Shown piece by piece: positions 52,399-61,719 of a stretch of DNA of 64,000 nt. The position numbers were made by a program, and so were the translations under genes. The notes beneath the pieces are model-generated. The model searched no databases and was not told the DNA's origin. It saw only the letters and a program-made list of their open reading frames with translations. Numbering within the stretch: the stretch's first letter is position 1; the number at the start of each line of letters is the position of its first letter. The DNA is from CAG-303 sp034172985 (GTDB lineage: Bacteria > Bacillota > Clostridia > Lachnospirales > Lachnospiraceae). Where the stretch lies: NCBI GenBank assembly GCA_034172985.1, contig JAXFDY010000199.1, positions 21,867 through 85,866 of the forward strand, read 5' to 3'.

Positions 52399-53311
52399 TG
52401 GAATTATTAACATATACAAAGAAAAAGGTTATACATCTCATGATGTTGTAGCAAAACTGCGCGGCATCTTAAAACAAAAAAAAATAGGGCATACCGGAAC
52501 ATTAGATCCTGATGCGACAGGTGTGCTTCCGGTTTGTCTGGGAAGTGGAACAAAACTGTGCGATATGATTACGGATCGCACCAAAATATATGAAACAGTC
52601 CTTTTGTTGGGACAATCCACCGATACCCAGGATATTTCCGGTAAAATCATTGAGCAATATGAAGGCGATATTCCTCTTCGCCAAACTGTTTCTGATGATG
52701 ATATTTGTCAGGCCGTTTTATCTTTTATTGGCGATTATGATCAGATTCCTCCCATGTATAGTGCCTTGAAGGTAAACGGAAAAAAATTATACGAACTGGC
52801 CCGGGAGGGAAAAGAAATCGATCGAAAGCCTCGTCGGATACACATTTTTTCTATTGATATTCAAAAAATAGATTTTCCCAAAATAATGCTTCGCATAGAA
52901 TGCTCGAAGGGAACTTATATCAGGACATTATGTCATGACATAGGAGAAAAACTTGGTGTATATGGCTGCATGGCAGAGCTGACAAGAATAAAATCAGGTC
53001 CATTTCGGATAGATGAAGCATTAAAACTGGATGATATCCAAAAACTTGTAGCTGACGGAGAAATAGAAAAACATTTGATCCCAAATGAAAAAATGTTTGA
53101 AGAATATCCTGTGATCACAATGACGGAGCAAGGAGACAAAATATTATATAATGGCAATCCCCTGCATCATGATATTATAAGACAGGGTTCCGAAGTAAAA
53201 CCGGAGAATGGATGCTTTGTCAGGGTTCACGACAGTAAAGGCATTTTCAAAGCAGTATATGTCTATGATTCACAGAAGCAAATATATAAGACAAGCAAAA
53301 TGTTCCTGTGA
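52391..53311 (+). CDS. truB: tRNA pseudouridine(55) synthase TruB
   Basis: This 306-residue TruB opens with M-Y-N-G-I-I-N-I-Y-K. It carries catalytic Asp in G-H-T-G-T-L-D-P-D-A-T-G near 35-46, with a K-G-T-Y-I-R-T-L motif near 177. It makes pseudouridine 55 in the tRNA T-loop. The start overlaps the end of nrnA, so translation is coupled. Confidence 0.95.
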   Translation: MYNGIINIYKEKGYTSHDVVAKLRGILKQKKIGHTGTLDPDATGVLPVCLGSGTKLCDMITDRTKIYETVLLLGQSTDTQDISGKIIEQYEGDIPLRQTVSDDDICQAVLSFIGDYDQIPPMYSALKVNGKKLYELAREGKEIDRKPRRIHIFSIDIQKIDFPKIMLRIECSKGTYIRTLCHDIGEKLGVYGCMAELTRIKSGPFRIDEALKLDDIQKLVADGEIEKHLIPNEKMFEEYPVITMTEQGDKILYNGNPLHHDIIRQGSEVKPENGCFVRVHDSKGIFKAVYVYDSQKQIYKTSKMFL

Positions 53312-53356
53312 GACTTTTTCTTAATATGCATAACAAAAGTAATAAGGTTTAAAAAT

Positions 53357-54304
53357 ATGGTAACAATAAATAACATAACAGAATGCCGGATAGAGAAATC
53401 TGCAGTTGCATTGGGGAAATTTGACGGCATACATCTGGGACATCAGGCTATTCTGAACGAATTAAAGAAAAACATATCGAATGATACCAAAACAGTTGTG
53501 ATTACATTTTCGGTATCCCCTGAGGCTGTTCTTTCAAAGAAACAATTACAGTACATTATGACAGAAGAAGAAAAAAATGATTTTTTTATGTTGCAGGACA
53601 TTGATTATCTGATTGATATAAAACTGGATGCTGATTTTCTTAAACTGGAAGCTTCTGAATTTATAGAAAAATATTTGGTTCAAAGACTTGGTGTGAAAAA
53701 AATCGTATGCGGACAGGATTTTCATTTTGGGAAAAACCGGAGTGGGGATGTTCCTTTCTTGAAAAAGGAAAGTGAAAAATATGGTTTTTCAGTCAGTGTC
53801 GTTTCCCCTGTCACTATATCGGATACCGTAATCAGCAGCACAAAAATTCGTGAGGAGCTTCGTAACGGAAATATTCCTCAAGTAAATCAGATGCTTGGAC
53901 ATCCCTATTTTCTCAAGGGAACAGTCGTACATGGACAGGCATTAGGCAGAACCATTGATTTCCCAACGATTAATCTATGGCCAGCACCTGATAAATTACT
54001 TCCTCCTTATGGTGTTTACAACACAGAATGTATTATTTCGGGCATTTATTTTAAAAGCATTACAAATATCGGAAAAAAACCGACGGTTAGCAATCAGGAA
54101 AAACTCAGTATAGAAACTCATATTTTAGATTTTACAGGAGATCTATACGGACAGGTTATCACACTGCTTTTCCGTGGATTCATTCGTTCTGAAAAGAAAT
54201 TTAATTCTATAAAAGAACTTCGCCAGCAAATTGTCAGGGATATTGCTTCTGTTAAAACGGAGCAAAAACGTGCAGGGTTGACATCTGCGAATAATATGAT
54301 ATAA
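53357..54304 (+). CDS. ribF: Bifunctional riboflavin kinase / FAD synthetase
   Basis: This 315-residue RibF has an N-terminal FMN adenylyltransferase domain with G-K-F-D-G-I-H-L-G-H near 22-31 and S-S-T-K-I-R near 157. The C-terminal riboflavin kinase has G-R-T-I-D-F-P-T-I-N near 196-205 and a later T-N-I-G-K-K-P-T. It makes FMN and FAD, cofactors for the flavoproteins in this window (Rnf, HdrA). The binding site is weak. It is the last gene of the nusA-truB run. Confidence 0.95.
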   Translation: MVTINNITECRIEKSAVALGKFDGIHLGHQAILNELKKNISNDTKTVVITFSVSPEAVLSKKQLQYIMTEEEKNDFFMLQDIDYLIDIKLDADFLKLEASEFIEKYLVQRLGVKKIVCGQDFHFGKNRSGDVPFLKKESEKYGFSVSVVSPVTISDTVISSTKIREELRNGNIPQVNQMLGHPYFLKGTVVHGQALGRTIDFPTINLWPAPDKLLPPYGVYNTECIISGIYFKSITNIGKKPTVSNQEKLSIETHILDFTGDLYGQVITLLFRGFIRSEKKFNSIKELRQQIVRDIASVKTEQKRAGLTSANNMI

Positions 54305-54390
54305 TTTTATTTGTTATTTACTTTTTAATATTTTACTGGCGTTGATTAGATGAATAGTAATTTACTAATGTATTAGCAGAAGGAGGAAAT

Positions 54391-55665
54391 ATGCGAAATA
54401 CAAAACTAGTTGCAGGATTATCAGTAACTGCCTTGGCAGCTTTGGGTGTGACAGCATTTGTGATTACAAATAATACTGCTCAAAATACAGCCAAAGATAC
54501 CAAAGCAGAAAACGTTCAGGTGGAAGCAGATGCTTCGATTGAATACACAGGAAATGCTTTTGTAAGCTCATCATTATTGTCAGCATTGCAGACAAATGTT
54601 GAAAATAATGCTAAGCTTAGTGAACAGACAGGAGCATTAGTTTACTCAGAGGCAGGCATATCAGAAGCAATTGATGGATATGGTTCTTATATTGCCATGG
54701 CCGATAATGAAGCCAGTGATGCCTCAGTGGAAGCACTTGATGTTGCACTGAAGTTTGTTCCTGAAGGTTCCGTAATTGAGGGATATACAAATCTAGGCGT
54801 GTCTAATGTAACTACATACCTGAATGTTCGTTCAGGTGCAGGTACTGACAATGAAATTATAGGAAAGATGCCTGGTGGTTCAGCTTGTGAAGTACTATCA
54901 GAAGAAAATGGATGGTATAAAATTACTTCCGGCGAGGTAACAGGTTATGTGGACAAGCAATATATTTTAACAGGTTATGATGCAAATGTAAAAGCCATGG
55001 AGACCATGAGGAATGTTCTGAGGGTAAATTGCGATGTATTAAATGTGCGTCAGGAACCTTCTCTGGATTGTCCTATTTCTGACAGGGTAGAGACTGGAGA
55101 GATTCTTGAAATTATAGAAGGGGAAACAAACGGCTGGTATAAGATTAACATTAATAATCTGGAAGGCTATGTGAAAGCTGAATATGTAGATAATATTTAT
55201 ACTCTTCCGGTAGCAGAAAAAGTAGTGAGAATTATCGCTTCTTCTAGCAGTGGTTCATCCTCAGGATTAACATATGACTCATCAAATCTCAATCAGACTG
55301 TTTCACAGACAGCAGTTGATTTAATTAATTATGCTTACCAGTTTCTTGGAAATCCATATGTTTATGGTGGAAACAGCCTGACAAACGGAACTGACTGTTC
55401 CGGATTTGTAAAAGGTGTATTTGCCGAATTTGGATATTCACTTCCAAGAACATCGTCTGCATATGTAAATGCAGGAACACGCATTGATTACAGAGATGCA
55501 AAACCGGGCGATATTCTGGTTTATAAATATGGAGATGGATCTGGTCATGTAGCTATTTATATCGGTGATGGACAGATTATTCATGCATCTACACCGGCAA
55601 CAGGAATATGCATCGGAAACGCTTATTATACCACACCTTATTGTGCGGTAAGAGTGCTTCCATAA
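54391..55665 (+). CDS. Secreted SH3 / NlpC-P60 cell-wall hydrolase
   Basis: This 424-residue protein starts with a signal peptide (V-A-G-L-S-V-T-A-L-A-A-L-G-V near residue 6). Two bacterial SH3 domains follow (about 145-200 and 205-270), each with L-N-V-R, then a Ser-rich linker and an NlpC/P60 domain (about 300-424). Catalytic C336 is in T-D-C-S-G-F and H386 in G-S-G-H-V-A. It likely cleaves peptidoglycan stem peptides outside the cell. It starts behind AGAAGGAGGAAAT and is not clearly linked to its neighbours. SH3 domains would bind the wall. Confidence 0.93.
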   Translation: MRNTKLVAGLSVTALAALGVTAFVITNNTAQNTAKDTKAENVQVEADASIEYTGNAFVSSSLLSALQTNVENNAKLSEQTGALVYSEAGISEAIDGYGSYIAMADNEASDASVEALDVALKFVPEGSVIEGYTNLGVSNVTTYLNVRSGAGTDNEIIGKMPGGSACEVLSEENGWYKITSGEVTGYVDKQYILTGYDANVKAMETMRNVLRVNCDVLNVRQEPSLDCPISDRVETGEILEIIEGETNGWYKININNLEGYVKAEYVDNIYTLPVAEKVVRIIASSSSGSSSGLTYDSSNLNQTVSQTAVDLINYAYQFLGNPYVYGGNSLTNGTDCSGFVKGVFAEFGYSLPRTSSAYVNAGTRIDYRDAKPGDILVYKYGDGSGHVAIYIGDGQIIHASTPATGICIGNAYYTTPYCAVRVLP

Positions 55666-55677
55666 GAAGAAAAAAAC

Positions 55678-55706
55678 TTGACAATTTATTATTCCTATAG
55701 TATAGT
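55678..55706 (+). promoter_or_regulatory. Promoter for rpsO
   Basis: A perfect TTGACA (55678-55683) and TATAGT (55701-55706) are 17 bp apart, about 92 bp upstream of rpsO. Confidence 0.78.
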
Positions 55707-55710
55707 ACTA

Positions 55711-55790
55711 ATGTTTGAGCTGACACTCGGTTGTTGGATACTCCGACCGTGGCTGAAGTGTTTAGTGATTTATTTATTATTTTATGGAGG
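55711..55790 (+). promoter_or_regulatory. Structured rpsO 5' leader, possible S15 autoregulatory RNA
   Basis: The leader contains nested pairings: ACACT (55723-55727) with AGTGT (55757-55761), CGGT (55728-55731) with ACCG (55746-55749), and an inner GGA-TAC-TCC. S15 often binds its own leader RNA to repress translation. The role here is inferred from position and was not folded computationally. Confidence 0.4.
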
Positions 55791-55798
55791 ATTGAAAC

Positions 55799-56065
55799 AT
55801 GATTTCAAAGGAAAAGAAAACAGAACTCATCAAAACTTATGGCAGATTTGAAGGTGATACAGGTTCACCGGAAGTTCAGATTGCTATTCTTACAGAGAGA
55901 ATTAATGAGTTAACAGAGCATTTAAAGGTAAACCAGAAGGATCATCACTCAAGAAGAGGTATGTATAAGATGATTGGTAAGAGAAGAGGCTTGCTTGATT
56001 ACTTAAAGAAGAATGACCTTGAAGGATACCGTGCTTTAATCGAAAAGTTAGGAATCAGAAAGTAA
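55799..56065 (+). CDS. rpsO: 30S ribosomal protein S15
   Basis: This 88-residue S15 of normal length shows G-S-P-E-V-Q-I-A near residue 22, the K-D-H-H-S-R-R-G rRNA-binding segment near 46-53 and R-R-G-L-L-D-Y-L near 63-70. It binds the central domain of 16S rRNA. It starts behind TGGAGGATTGAAAC. Its neighbour is pnp, a widespread arrangement. Confidence 0.98.
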   Translation: MISKEKKTELIKTYGRFEGDTGSPEVQIAILTERINELTEHLKVNQKDHHSRRGMYKMIGKRRGLLDYLKKNDLEGYRALIEKLGIRK

Positions 56066-56095
56066 TTTGCCCGGTTGCTTTTTGCACAGGGCTAT

Positions 56096-56121
56096 ATAGA
56101 CAAGGCGTAAGCCTTGTCTAT
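56096..56121 (+). terminator. Terminator after rpsO
   Basis: ATAGACAAGGC and GCCTTGTCTAT form a perfect 11-bp stem with a GTAA tetraloop, followed by TATGTTTTTC. Confidence 0.8.
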
Positions 56122-56138
56122 TATGTTTTTCTATAGTC

Positions 56139-56207
56139 GGAAGAACCTGACCGAGACCACTTAAAAGGTTATGGAACTCATGATTTTTTAAGTGTTTTCG
56201 GTCTTCC
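56139..56207 (+). ncRNA. Long hairpin in the pnp leader
   Basis: Three matched arms form a long interrupted stem: GGAAG (56139-56143) with TTCC (56204-56207), GACCGA (56149-56154) with TCGGTC (56198-56203), and CACTTAAAA (56158-56166) with TTTTAAGTG (56186-56194). It ends 76 bp before pnp. Such leaders are known RNase III/PNPase autoregulation sites in other bacteria; that role here is inferred. It is a leader element, not a separate gene. Confidence 0.55.
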
Positions 56208-56283
56208 GCGGGTCGATATGCAATACACTGCCGGGCATATTGGTTGTCAAAATAAAATAGTGCAGAAAAGAAAGTAGGTAAAG

Positions 56284-58377
56284 ATGGAAAAAAATTATAA
56301 AAGTTTCAGTATGGAGCTTGCCGGAAGAACATTAACAGTTGACGTCGGAAGAGTTGCAAAACAGGCTAATGGCGCTGCATTTATGCATTATGGTGATACT
56401 ACCGTGTTATCTACAGCGACAGCATCCGAAAAACCAAGAGAAGGAATTGATTTCTTTCCTCTCAGTGTCGAATATGAAGAAAAATTATATGCTGTAGGAA
56501 AAATTCCTGGTGGCTTCAATAAACGTGAAGGAAAAGCATCTGAAAATGCCATTCTGACTTCCCGTGTCATTGACCGTCCTATGCGTCCTCTGTTTCCAAA
56601 GGATTACAGAAACGATGTTACTTTAAATAATATGGTTATGTCTGTTGACCCGGAATGCAGTCCTGAATTAACTGCCATGCTTGGTTCTGCGATTGCGGTT
56701 GCAATCTCAGACATTCCTTTTGATGGCCCTTGTGCAACTACACAAGTTGGTATGATCAATGGTGAATTTATCATAAATCCGAATTCTGAACAGATGTCTG
56801 TATCGGATTTAAAACTTACCGTCGCTTCAACAAAAGAAAAAGTTATTATGATTGAGGCTGGTGCAAATGAAATTCCTGAAGCTAAAATGGTAGAAGCAAT
56901 CTATGCTGCCCATGAAGTAAACCAGAAAGTGATTGCATTTATTGAGCAGATCGTAGCTGAATGTGGTAAACAAAAACACGAATATACAAGTTGTGCCATT
57001 CCTGAGGAATTGTTTTCAGCGATTCGGGAAATTGTACCGCCTGCCGAAATGGAAGTTGTTATGTTTGCCGAAGATAAGCAGGTTCGTGAAGAGAGAATCA
57101 GCGCATTAAAAGATAAGCTGGCTGAAAGCTTTGCTGAAAATGAAGAATGGCTTGGACTCATTGATGAGGCTGTATATCAATACGAAAAGAAAACTGTAAG
57201 AAAAATGATTCTGAAAGATCATAAGAGACCGGATGGACGTGCTATCACCCAGATACGACCATTAGCAGCAGAAGTAGATATTATTCCGAGAGTACACGGT
57301 TCTGCCATGTTTACCAGAGGCCAGACTCAGATTTGTAATGTATGTACACTGGCTCCATTATCTGATGCGCAGAAACTGGATGGTCTGAATGAAACAGAGA
57401 CAACAAAGAGATATATGCATCACTATAATTTCCCTGCATATTCTGTAGGTGAAACAAAAGTTTCCAGAGGCCCGGGACGTCGTGAAATTGGGCATGGAGC
57501 TCTGGCTGAGAGAGCATTGCTTCCGGTACTTCCATCAGTTGAGGAGTTCCCATATGCAATCAGAACTGTATCAGAAACATTTGAATCAAACGGCTCTACC
57601 TCTATGGCATCTACCTGCGCTTCCTGTATGTCACTAATGGCTGCAGGTGTGCCTATCAAAAAGATGGTTGCAGGTATTTCCTGTGGCCTTGTAACAGGGG
57701 AGACCGATGATGATTATATTCTTCTCACAGATATCCAGGGATTGGAAGATTTCTTCGGAGACATGGACTTTAAGGTGACGGGTACAGATGCTGGTATTAC
57801 TGCCATCCAGATGGATATTAAGATTCATGGACTTACAAGACCGATTGTAGAAGGTGCCATTGAAAGATGCCGTGAAGCAAGAATGTTTATTATGGATACC
57901 TGCATGAAACCTGCCATTTCAGAACCAAGACCGGAAGTCGGACCTCTTGCACCAAAGATCAGACAGATCACAATTGATCCTTCCAAGATTGGCGATGTTG
58001 TAGGTCAGAAGGGAAAAACAATTAATGCAATTATCGAACAGACCGGTGTAAAGATTGACATTACAGATGACGGTGCTGTATCAGTATGTGGCATTGAGAA
58101 AGATAATATCAATAAGGCAGTTAAAATGATTGAAACAATCGTAACAGACTTTGAAGAAGGACAGATTTTTGAAGGAAAAGTGATTTCCATTAAAGAATTT
58201 GGTGCATTTCTTGAGTTTGCTCCTGGAAAAGAAGGTATGGTACACATTTCCAAAGTTTCGAAAGAAAGAATTAATCGCGTAGAAGATGTTCTTACTCTCG
58301 GTGATGTGGTAAAAGTTGTATGCCTCGGAAAAGACAAAATGGGACGTGTAAGTTTCAGTATAAAAGACGTAGAATAA
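56284..58377 (+). CDS. pnp: Polyribonucleotide nucleotidyltransferase
   Basis: This 697-residue PNPase has two RNase PH domains, the second with F-E-S-N-G-S-T-S-M-A-S near 433-443. KH follows (about 560-610; I-G-D-V-V-G-Q-K-G-K-T-I near 570) and S1 (about 625-695). It degrades RNA from the 3' end phosphorolytically. It starts behind AAAGTAGGTAAAG. A leader hairpin upstream may mediate autoregulation, and a strong terminator follows. Confidence 0.97.
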   Translation: MEKNYKSFSMELAGRTLTVDVGRVAKQANGAAFMHYGDTTVLSTATASEKPREGIDFFPLSVEYEEKLYAVGKIPGGFNKREGKASENAILTSRVIDRPMRPLFPKDYRNDVTLNNMVMSVDPECSPELTAMLGSAIAVAISDIPFDGPCATTQVGMINGEFIINPNSEQMSVSDLKLTVASTKEKVIMIEAGANEIPEAKMVEAIYAAHEVNQKVIAFIEQIVAECGKQKHEYTSCAIPEELFSAIREIVPPAEMEVVMFAEDKQVREERISALKDKLAESFAENEEWLGLIDEAVYQYEKKTVRKMILKDHKRPDGRAITQIRPLAAEVDIIPRVHGSAMFTRGQTQICNVCTLAPLSDAQKLDGLNETETTKRYMHHYNFPAYSVGETKVSRGPGRREIGHGALAERALLPVLPSVEEFPYAIRTVSETFESNGSTSMASTCASCMSLMAAGVPIKKMVAGISCGLVTGETDDDYILLTDIQGLEDFFGDMDFKVTGTDAGITAIQMDIKIHGLTRPIVEGAIERCREARMFIMDTCMKPAISEPRPEVGPLAPKIRQITIDPSKIGDVVGQKGKTINAIIEQTGVKIDITDDGAVSVCGIEKDNINKAVKMIETIVTDFEEGQIFEGKVISIKEFGAFLEFAPGKEGMVHISKVSKERINRVEDVLTLGDVVKVVCLGKDKMGRVSFSIKDVE

Positions 58378-58383
58378 TTTTCC

Positions 58384-58418
58384 AGACAAAGTATACGAAA
58401 TATTCGTATACTTTGTCT
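58384..58418 (+). terminator. Terminator after pnp
   Basis: AGACAAAGTATACGAA and TTCGTATACTTTGTCT form a 16-bp perfect stem with a 3-base loop, followed by TTTTTTTA. Confidence 0.92.
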
Positions 58419-58448
58419 TTTTTTATCTAATAAAGGAAAATAATGCCC

Positions 58449-58477
58449 TTGCATTTTAGCTTATTCTATGATATCAT
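58449..58477 (+). promoter_or_regulatory. Promoter for ldh
   Basis: TTGCAT (58449-58454) and TATCAT (58472-58477) are 17 bp apart, about 60 bp upstream of ldh. Confidence 0.65.
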
Positions 58478-58536
58478 TTTATAGAGATTGTTAATGAATT
58501 GTCAAACAATAAATTTAATATGAAAGGAGTTCTATT

Positions 58537-59487
58537 ATGGCTAGTAAAATTACTGTAATTGGTGCAGGTAGTGTAGGCGCAACAATTGCTTATACTCTTT
58601 CCCAGGAAACATTTGCATCAGAAATCGTCATAATTGACATTAACAAAGAAAAAGTTGATGGTGAGGCTATGGACATTGTGCAGGGTACTGCATTCCGCGA
58701 TCCAATCGACGTAATATCAGGAGATTATGAAGATGCAAAAGACTCCGATATCGTTATTATCACATCAGGAGTTCCAAGAAAACCGGGACAAACCAGAATT
58801 GAACTTGCTCAGACAAACGTGAACATTATCAAAGATATTGCTCCTAGGATTGCATCAGTAGCTCCACACGCTTTATACATTATTGTATCAAATCCTGTGG
58901 ATGTTATGACTTATGCATTTCTTAAGGCATCAAAGCTTCCGGAAAATCAGATTATCGGTTCCGGTACACTGTTAGATACCACAAGACTTCGTTATGGTAT
59001 CGCAAATCATTTTAAAATCGCTCAGAAAAATATTCATGCATATGTATTCGGCGAACACGGTGATTCTTCCTTCGTACCTTGGTCATGTGCCAGTGTTGCA
59101 GGAGTTCCGATGGACGAATACACAAAGATTGCAAATAGTTATGGAAAAAATCTTGATAAGTTCGATGAAGCCGGAATGGAAGAATATGTCCACAAATCAG
59201 GCGGTGAGATTATCAAACGTAAAGGTGCAACATTCTATGGTGTTGCTATGTCCGTAGTTAATCTTTGCGGTATGCTTCTGGCAGCATACGAATCTGTTGT
59301 GACAGTTTCATCCATGATGCATGGTGAGTATGGCGTATCAGATGTATGCACAAGCTGTCTTACGATTGTAGGTCCGGATGGCGTGAAAGGTAAAGTTGAA
59401 GTAAAACTTACAGATGAGGAAATTGAAAAATTCCAAAAGAGTGCAGATGCTTTGAAGGCAGTAATTGCCCAGCTGGATATTGAATAG
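58537..59487 (+). CDS. ldh: L-lactate dehydrogenase
   Basis: This 316-residue NAD-dependent dehydrogenase has a Rossmann motif G-A-G-S-V-G-A near 8-14. The substrate loop V-P-R-K-P-G-Q-T-R has Gln at the discriminating position, which favours pyruvate over oxaloacetate (malate dehydrogenases have Arg). The catalytic His is in G-E-H-G-D-S near 174-179. It regenerates NAD+ by making L-lactate. It starts behind GAAAGGAGTTCTATT. fumC follows 64 bp later. Confidence 0.93.
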   Translation: MASKITVIGAGSVGATIAYTLSQETFASEIVIIDINKEKVDGEAMDIVQGTAFRDPIDVISGDYEDAKDSDIVIITSGVPRKPGQTRIELAQTNVNIIKDIAPRIASVAPHALYIIVSNPVDVMTYAFLKASKLPENQIIGSGTLLDTTRLRYGIANHFKIAQKNIHAYVFGEHGDSSFVPWSCASVAGVPMDEYTKIANSYGKNLDKFDEAGMEEYVHKSGGEIIKRKGATFYGVAMSVVNLCGMLLAAYESVVTVSSMMHGEYGVSDVCTSCLTIVGPDGVKGKVEVKLTDEEIEKFQKSADALKAVIAQLDIE

Positions 59488-59551
59488 TGATACAGCTTTT
59501 TCATATTATTATTTATAGTAATAAAAGAAATATCATATTAGGAGGTTGAAA

Positions 59552-60916
59552 ATGGAGTATCGTATTGAAAGAGATTCCATGGGTGAAATGCAGGTACCGG
59601 CTGATAAGTACTGGGCTGCCCAGACACAAAGAAGTTTCCAGAATTTCAAAATCGGCGGAGAAAAAATGCCGACAGAGATTATTCATGCATTTGGTATCTT
59701 AAAAAAAGGTGCAGCCATTGCAAATTATAATTTGGGAAAACTTGATGAAGAGAAGAAGGACGTAATCTGTAAAGCTGCCGATGAGGTAATTGACGGAACG
59801 TTAATTGATCATTTTCCGTTAGTTGTATGGCAGACAGGAAGTGGTACACAGTCTAATATGAACACAAATGAAGTCATTGCAAATCGTGGTAATGAAATTG
59901 CCGGCAAGAAACTGCTTCATCCAAATGATCATATTAATATGTCACAGAGTTCTAACGATACATTCCCTACAGCTCTTCATATAGCTGCAGCCATGAGCAT
60001 CGAAGACAAGCTTTTCCCTGCGATGGATAAACTGATTGCAACATTTAAGAGACTGGAAGCAGAGAACGATGATGTGGTAAAGAGTGGACGTACTCATCTG
60101 CAGGATGCAGTTCCAATCAAGTTTTCACAGGAAATCAGCGGTTGGACAAATATGCTGGAAAAGACAAAGAAAATGTTAGAAGCTGCTCTTCCGGGATTAA
60201 AAGAACTGGCACTTGGTGGTACTGCTGTTGGTACCGGTTTAAATGCTCCTGAGAATTTCGGACCGGAAGTTGCAAAGGTAATCAGTGAACTGACCGGCAA
60301 GGATTTCGTAACAGCAGAAAACAAATTCCACGCACTGACAGCAAAAGATGATATTACGTTTGCACACGGAGCATTAAAAGCTCTTGCAGCAGATATGATG
60401 AAGATTGCCAATGACGTAAGATGGCTTGCCAGTGGTCCGAGATGTGGCCTTGGAGAAATCACAATTCCTGAAAATGAACCTGGAAGTTCTATTATGCCAG
60501 GTAAAGTAAATCCTACCCAGTGTGAGTCTATGACAATGGTAGCTGTTCAGGTAATTGCAAATGATACCGCTGTTGGTATGGCTGCCAGCCAGGGCAATTT
60601 TGAACTGAATGTATTTATGCCTGTAATTGCATATAACTTCTTACAGTCCGTAAGATTACTTGCTGACGGCATTGTATCATTTAATGATAATTGTGCTGTA
60701 GGTATTCAGGCTAAGAGAGATAAGATGAGCCATAATCTTCACAATTCTCTTATGTTAGTTACAGCTCTTAACCCATACATCGGTTATGACAATGCTGCTA
60801 AAACAGCCAAGAAGGCCTTTAAGGAGAACATTTCTTTAAAAGAAGCCTGCGTTGCTTTGGGATTCCTGACAGAAGAAAAATTTGATGAAGTATTCCACCC
60901 GGAAGAAATGGTATAA
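59552..60916 (+). CDS. fumC: Fumarate hydratase, class II
   Basis: This 454-residue FumC is of normal length. It shows T-G-S-G-T-Q-S-N-M-N near 94-103, S-Q-S-S-N-D near 131 and the superfamily signature G-S-S-I-M-P-G-K-V-N-P near 313-323. It interconverts fumarate and malate without an iron-sulfur cluster. ATG 59552 follows AGGAGGTTGAAA. The hdrB gene starts 13 bp after it, so fumC and the Hdr genes are probably one operon. Confidence 0.95.
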   Translation: MEYRIERDSMGEMQVPADKYWAAQTQRSFQNFKIGGEKMPTEIIHAFGILKKGAAIANYNLGKLDEEKKDVICKAADEVIDGTLIDHFPLVVWQTGSGTQSNMNTNEVIANRGNEIAGKKLLHPNDHINMSQSSNDTFPTALHIAAAMSIEDKLFPAMDKLIATFKRLEAENDDVVKSGRTHLQDAVPIKFSQEISGWTNMLEKTKKMLEAALPGLKELALGGTAVGTGLNAPENFGPEVAKVISELTGKDFVTAENKFHALTAKDDITFAHGALKALAADMMKIANDVRWLASGPRCGLGEITIPENEPGSSIMPGKVNPTQCESMTMVAVQVIANDTAVGMAASQGNFELNVFMPVIAYNFLQSVRLLADGIVSFNDNCAVGIQAKRDKMSHNLHNSLMLVTALNPYIGYDNAAKTAKKAFKENISLKEACVALGFLTEEKFDEVFHPEEMV

Positions 60917-60929
60917 GATGGAGGCAAAC

Positions 60930-61718
60930 ATGAAATATAGTTACTATCCAGGATGTACGCTTAAAACAAAAGCGAAGGAATTAAATGATTATGCCATCCG
61001 TTCCGCAGAAGTTCTGGGAATTGAGATGGAAGAAATTGAAAACTGGCAGTGCTGTGGTGGTGTATATACTGCTGCAAAAGATGAAATTGCTACGAAGCTT
61101 TCTTCTGTAAGAGCACTGGCTCAGGCGCATGAAAAAGGACAGGATTTACTGACACTCTGTTCTGCCTGTCACAATGTAATAAAGAGAACAAATAATGATA
61201 TCTTAACAGATGAAGATTTTGCACTTAAAACAAATAACTACATGGCTCCTGATATGGAATATCATGGTGAGACAAAAGTAGTTCATTATCTGGAAATGCT
61301 CCGTGATGTAGTAGGATTTGATACTTTAAAGAGCAAAGTGGTAAATCCTTTAAAAGACAGAAAAATCGCAGCATATTATGGATGTCTGTTACTTCGTCCG
61401 GGTACAGTTATGGCATTTGATGATGCAGAAAATCCAAAGATTATGGAAGATTTCATTCGTGCCATTGGTGCAGAACCTGTTATTTATGCACAGAGGAATG
61501 AATGCTGTGGCGGTTATATGACATTGAATGACAAAGATATCGCAAAAAGCAGAAGCGAAGCTGTCGTTACTTCCGCAGTGAAAAAAGGCGCTGATTGCAT
61601 GATTACTGCCTGTCCATTGTGCCGTTATAACTTGGAAGCAAATTCTGTTACGGAATTACCTGTTATTTATTTTACAGAATTACTGGCTGAAGCCTTAGGT
61701 GTAAAGGAGGTACAGTAA
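60930..61718 (+). CDS. hdrB: Heterodisulfide reductase subunit B-like protein (CCG domains)
   Basis: This 262-residue protein has two CCG-type domains: N-W-Q-C-C-G-G near 36-42 with C-S-A-C-H near 80, and N-E-C-C-G-G near 190-195 with A-C-P-L-C near 225-229. These bind the noncubane 4Fe-4S clusters of HdrB in methanogens. A leading Y-Y-P-G-C supplies another Cys. The start is ATG 60930 behind ATGGAGGCAAAC. In bacteria such subunits act in disulfide or electron-transfer complexes; the substrate is unknown. Confidence 0.9.
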   Translation: MKYSYYPGCTLKTKAKELNDYAIRSAEVLGIEMEEIENWQCCGGVYTAAKDEIATKLSSVRALAQAHEKGQDLLTLCSACHNVIKRTNNDILTDEDFALKTNNYMAPDMEYHGETKVVHYLEMLRDVVGFDTLKSKVVNPLKDRKIAAYYGCLLLRPGTVMAFDDAENPKIMEDFIRAIGAEPVIYAQRNECCGGYMTLNDKDIAKSRSEAVVTSAVKKGADCMITACPLCRYNLEANSVTELPVIYFTELLAEALGVKEVQ

Positions 61719-61719
61719 T

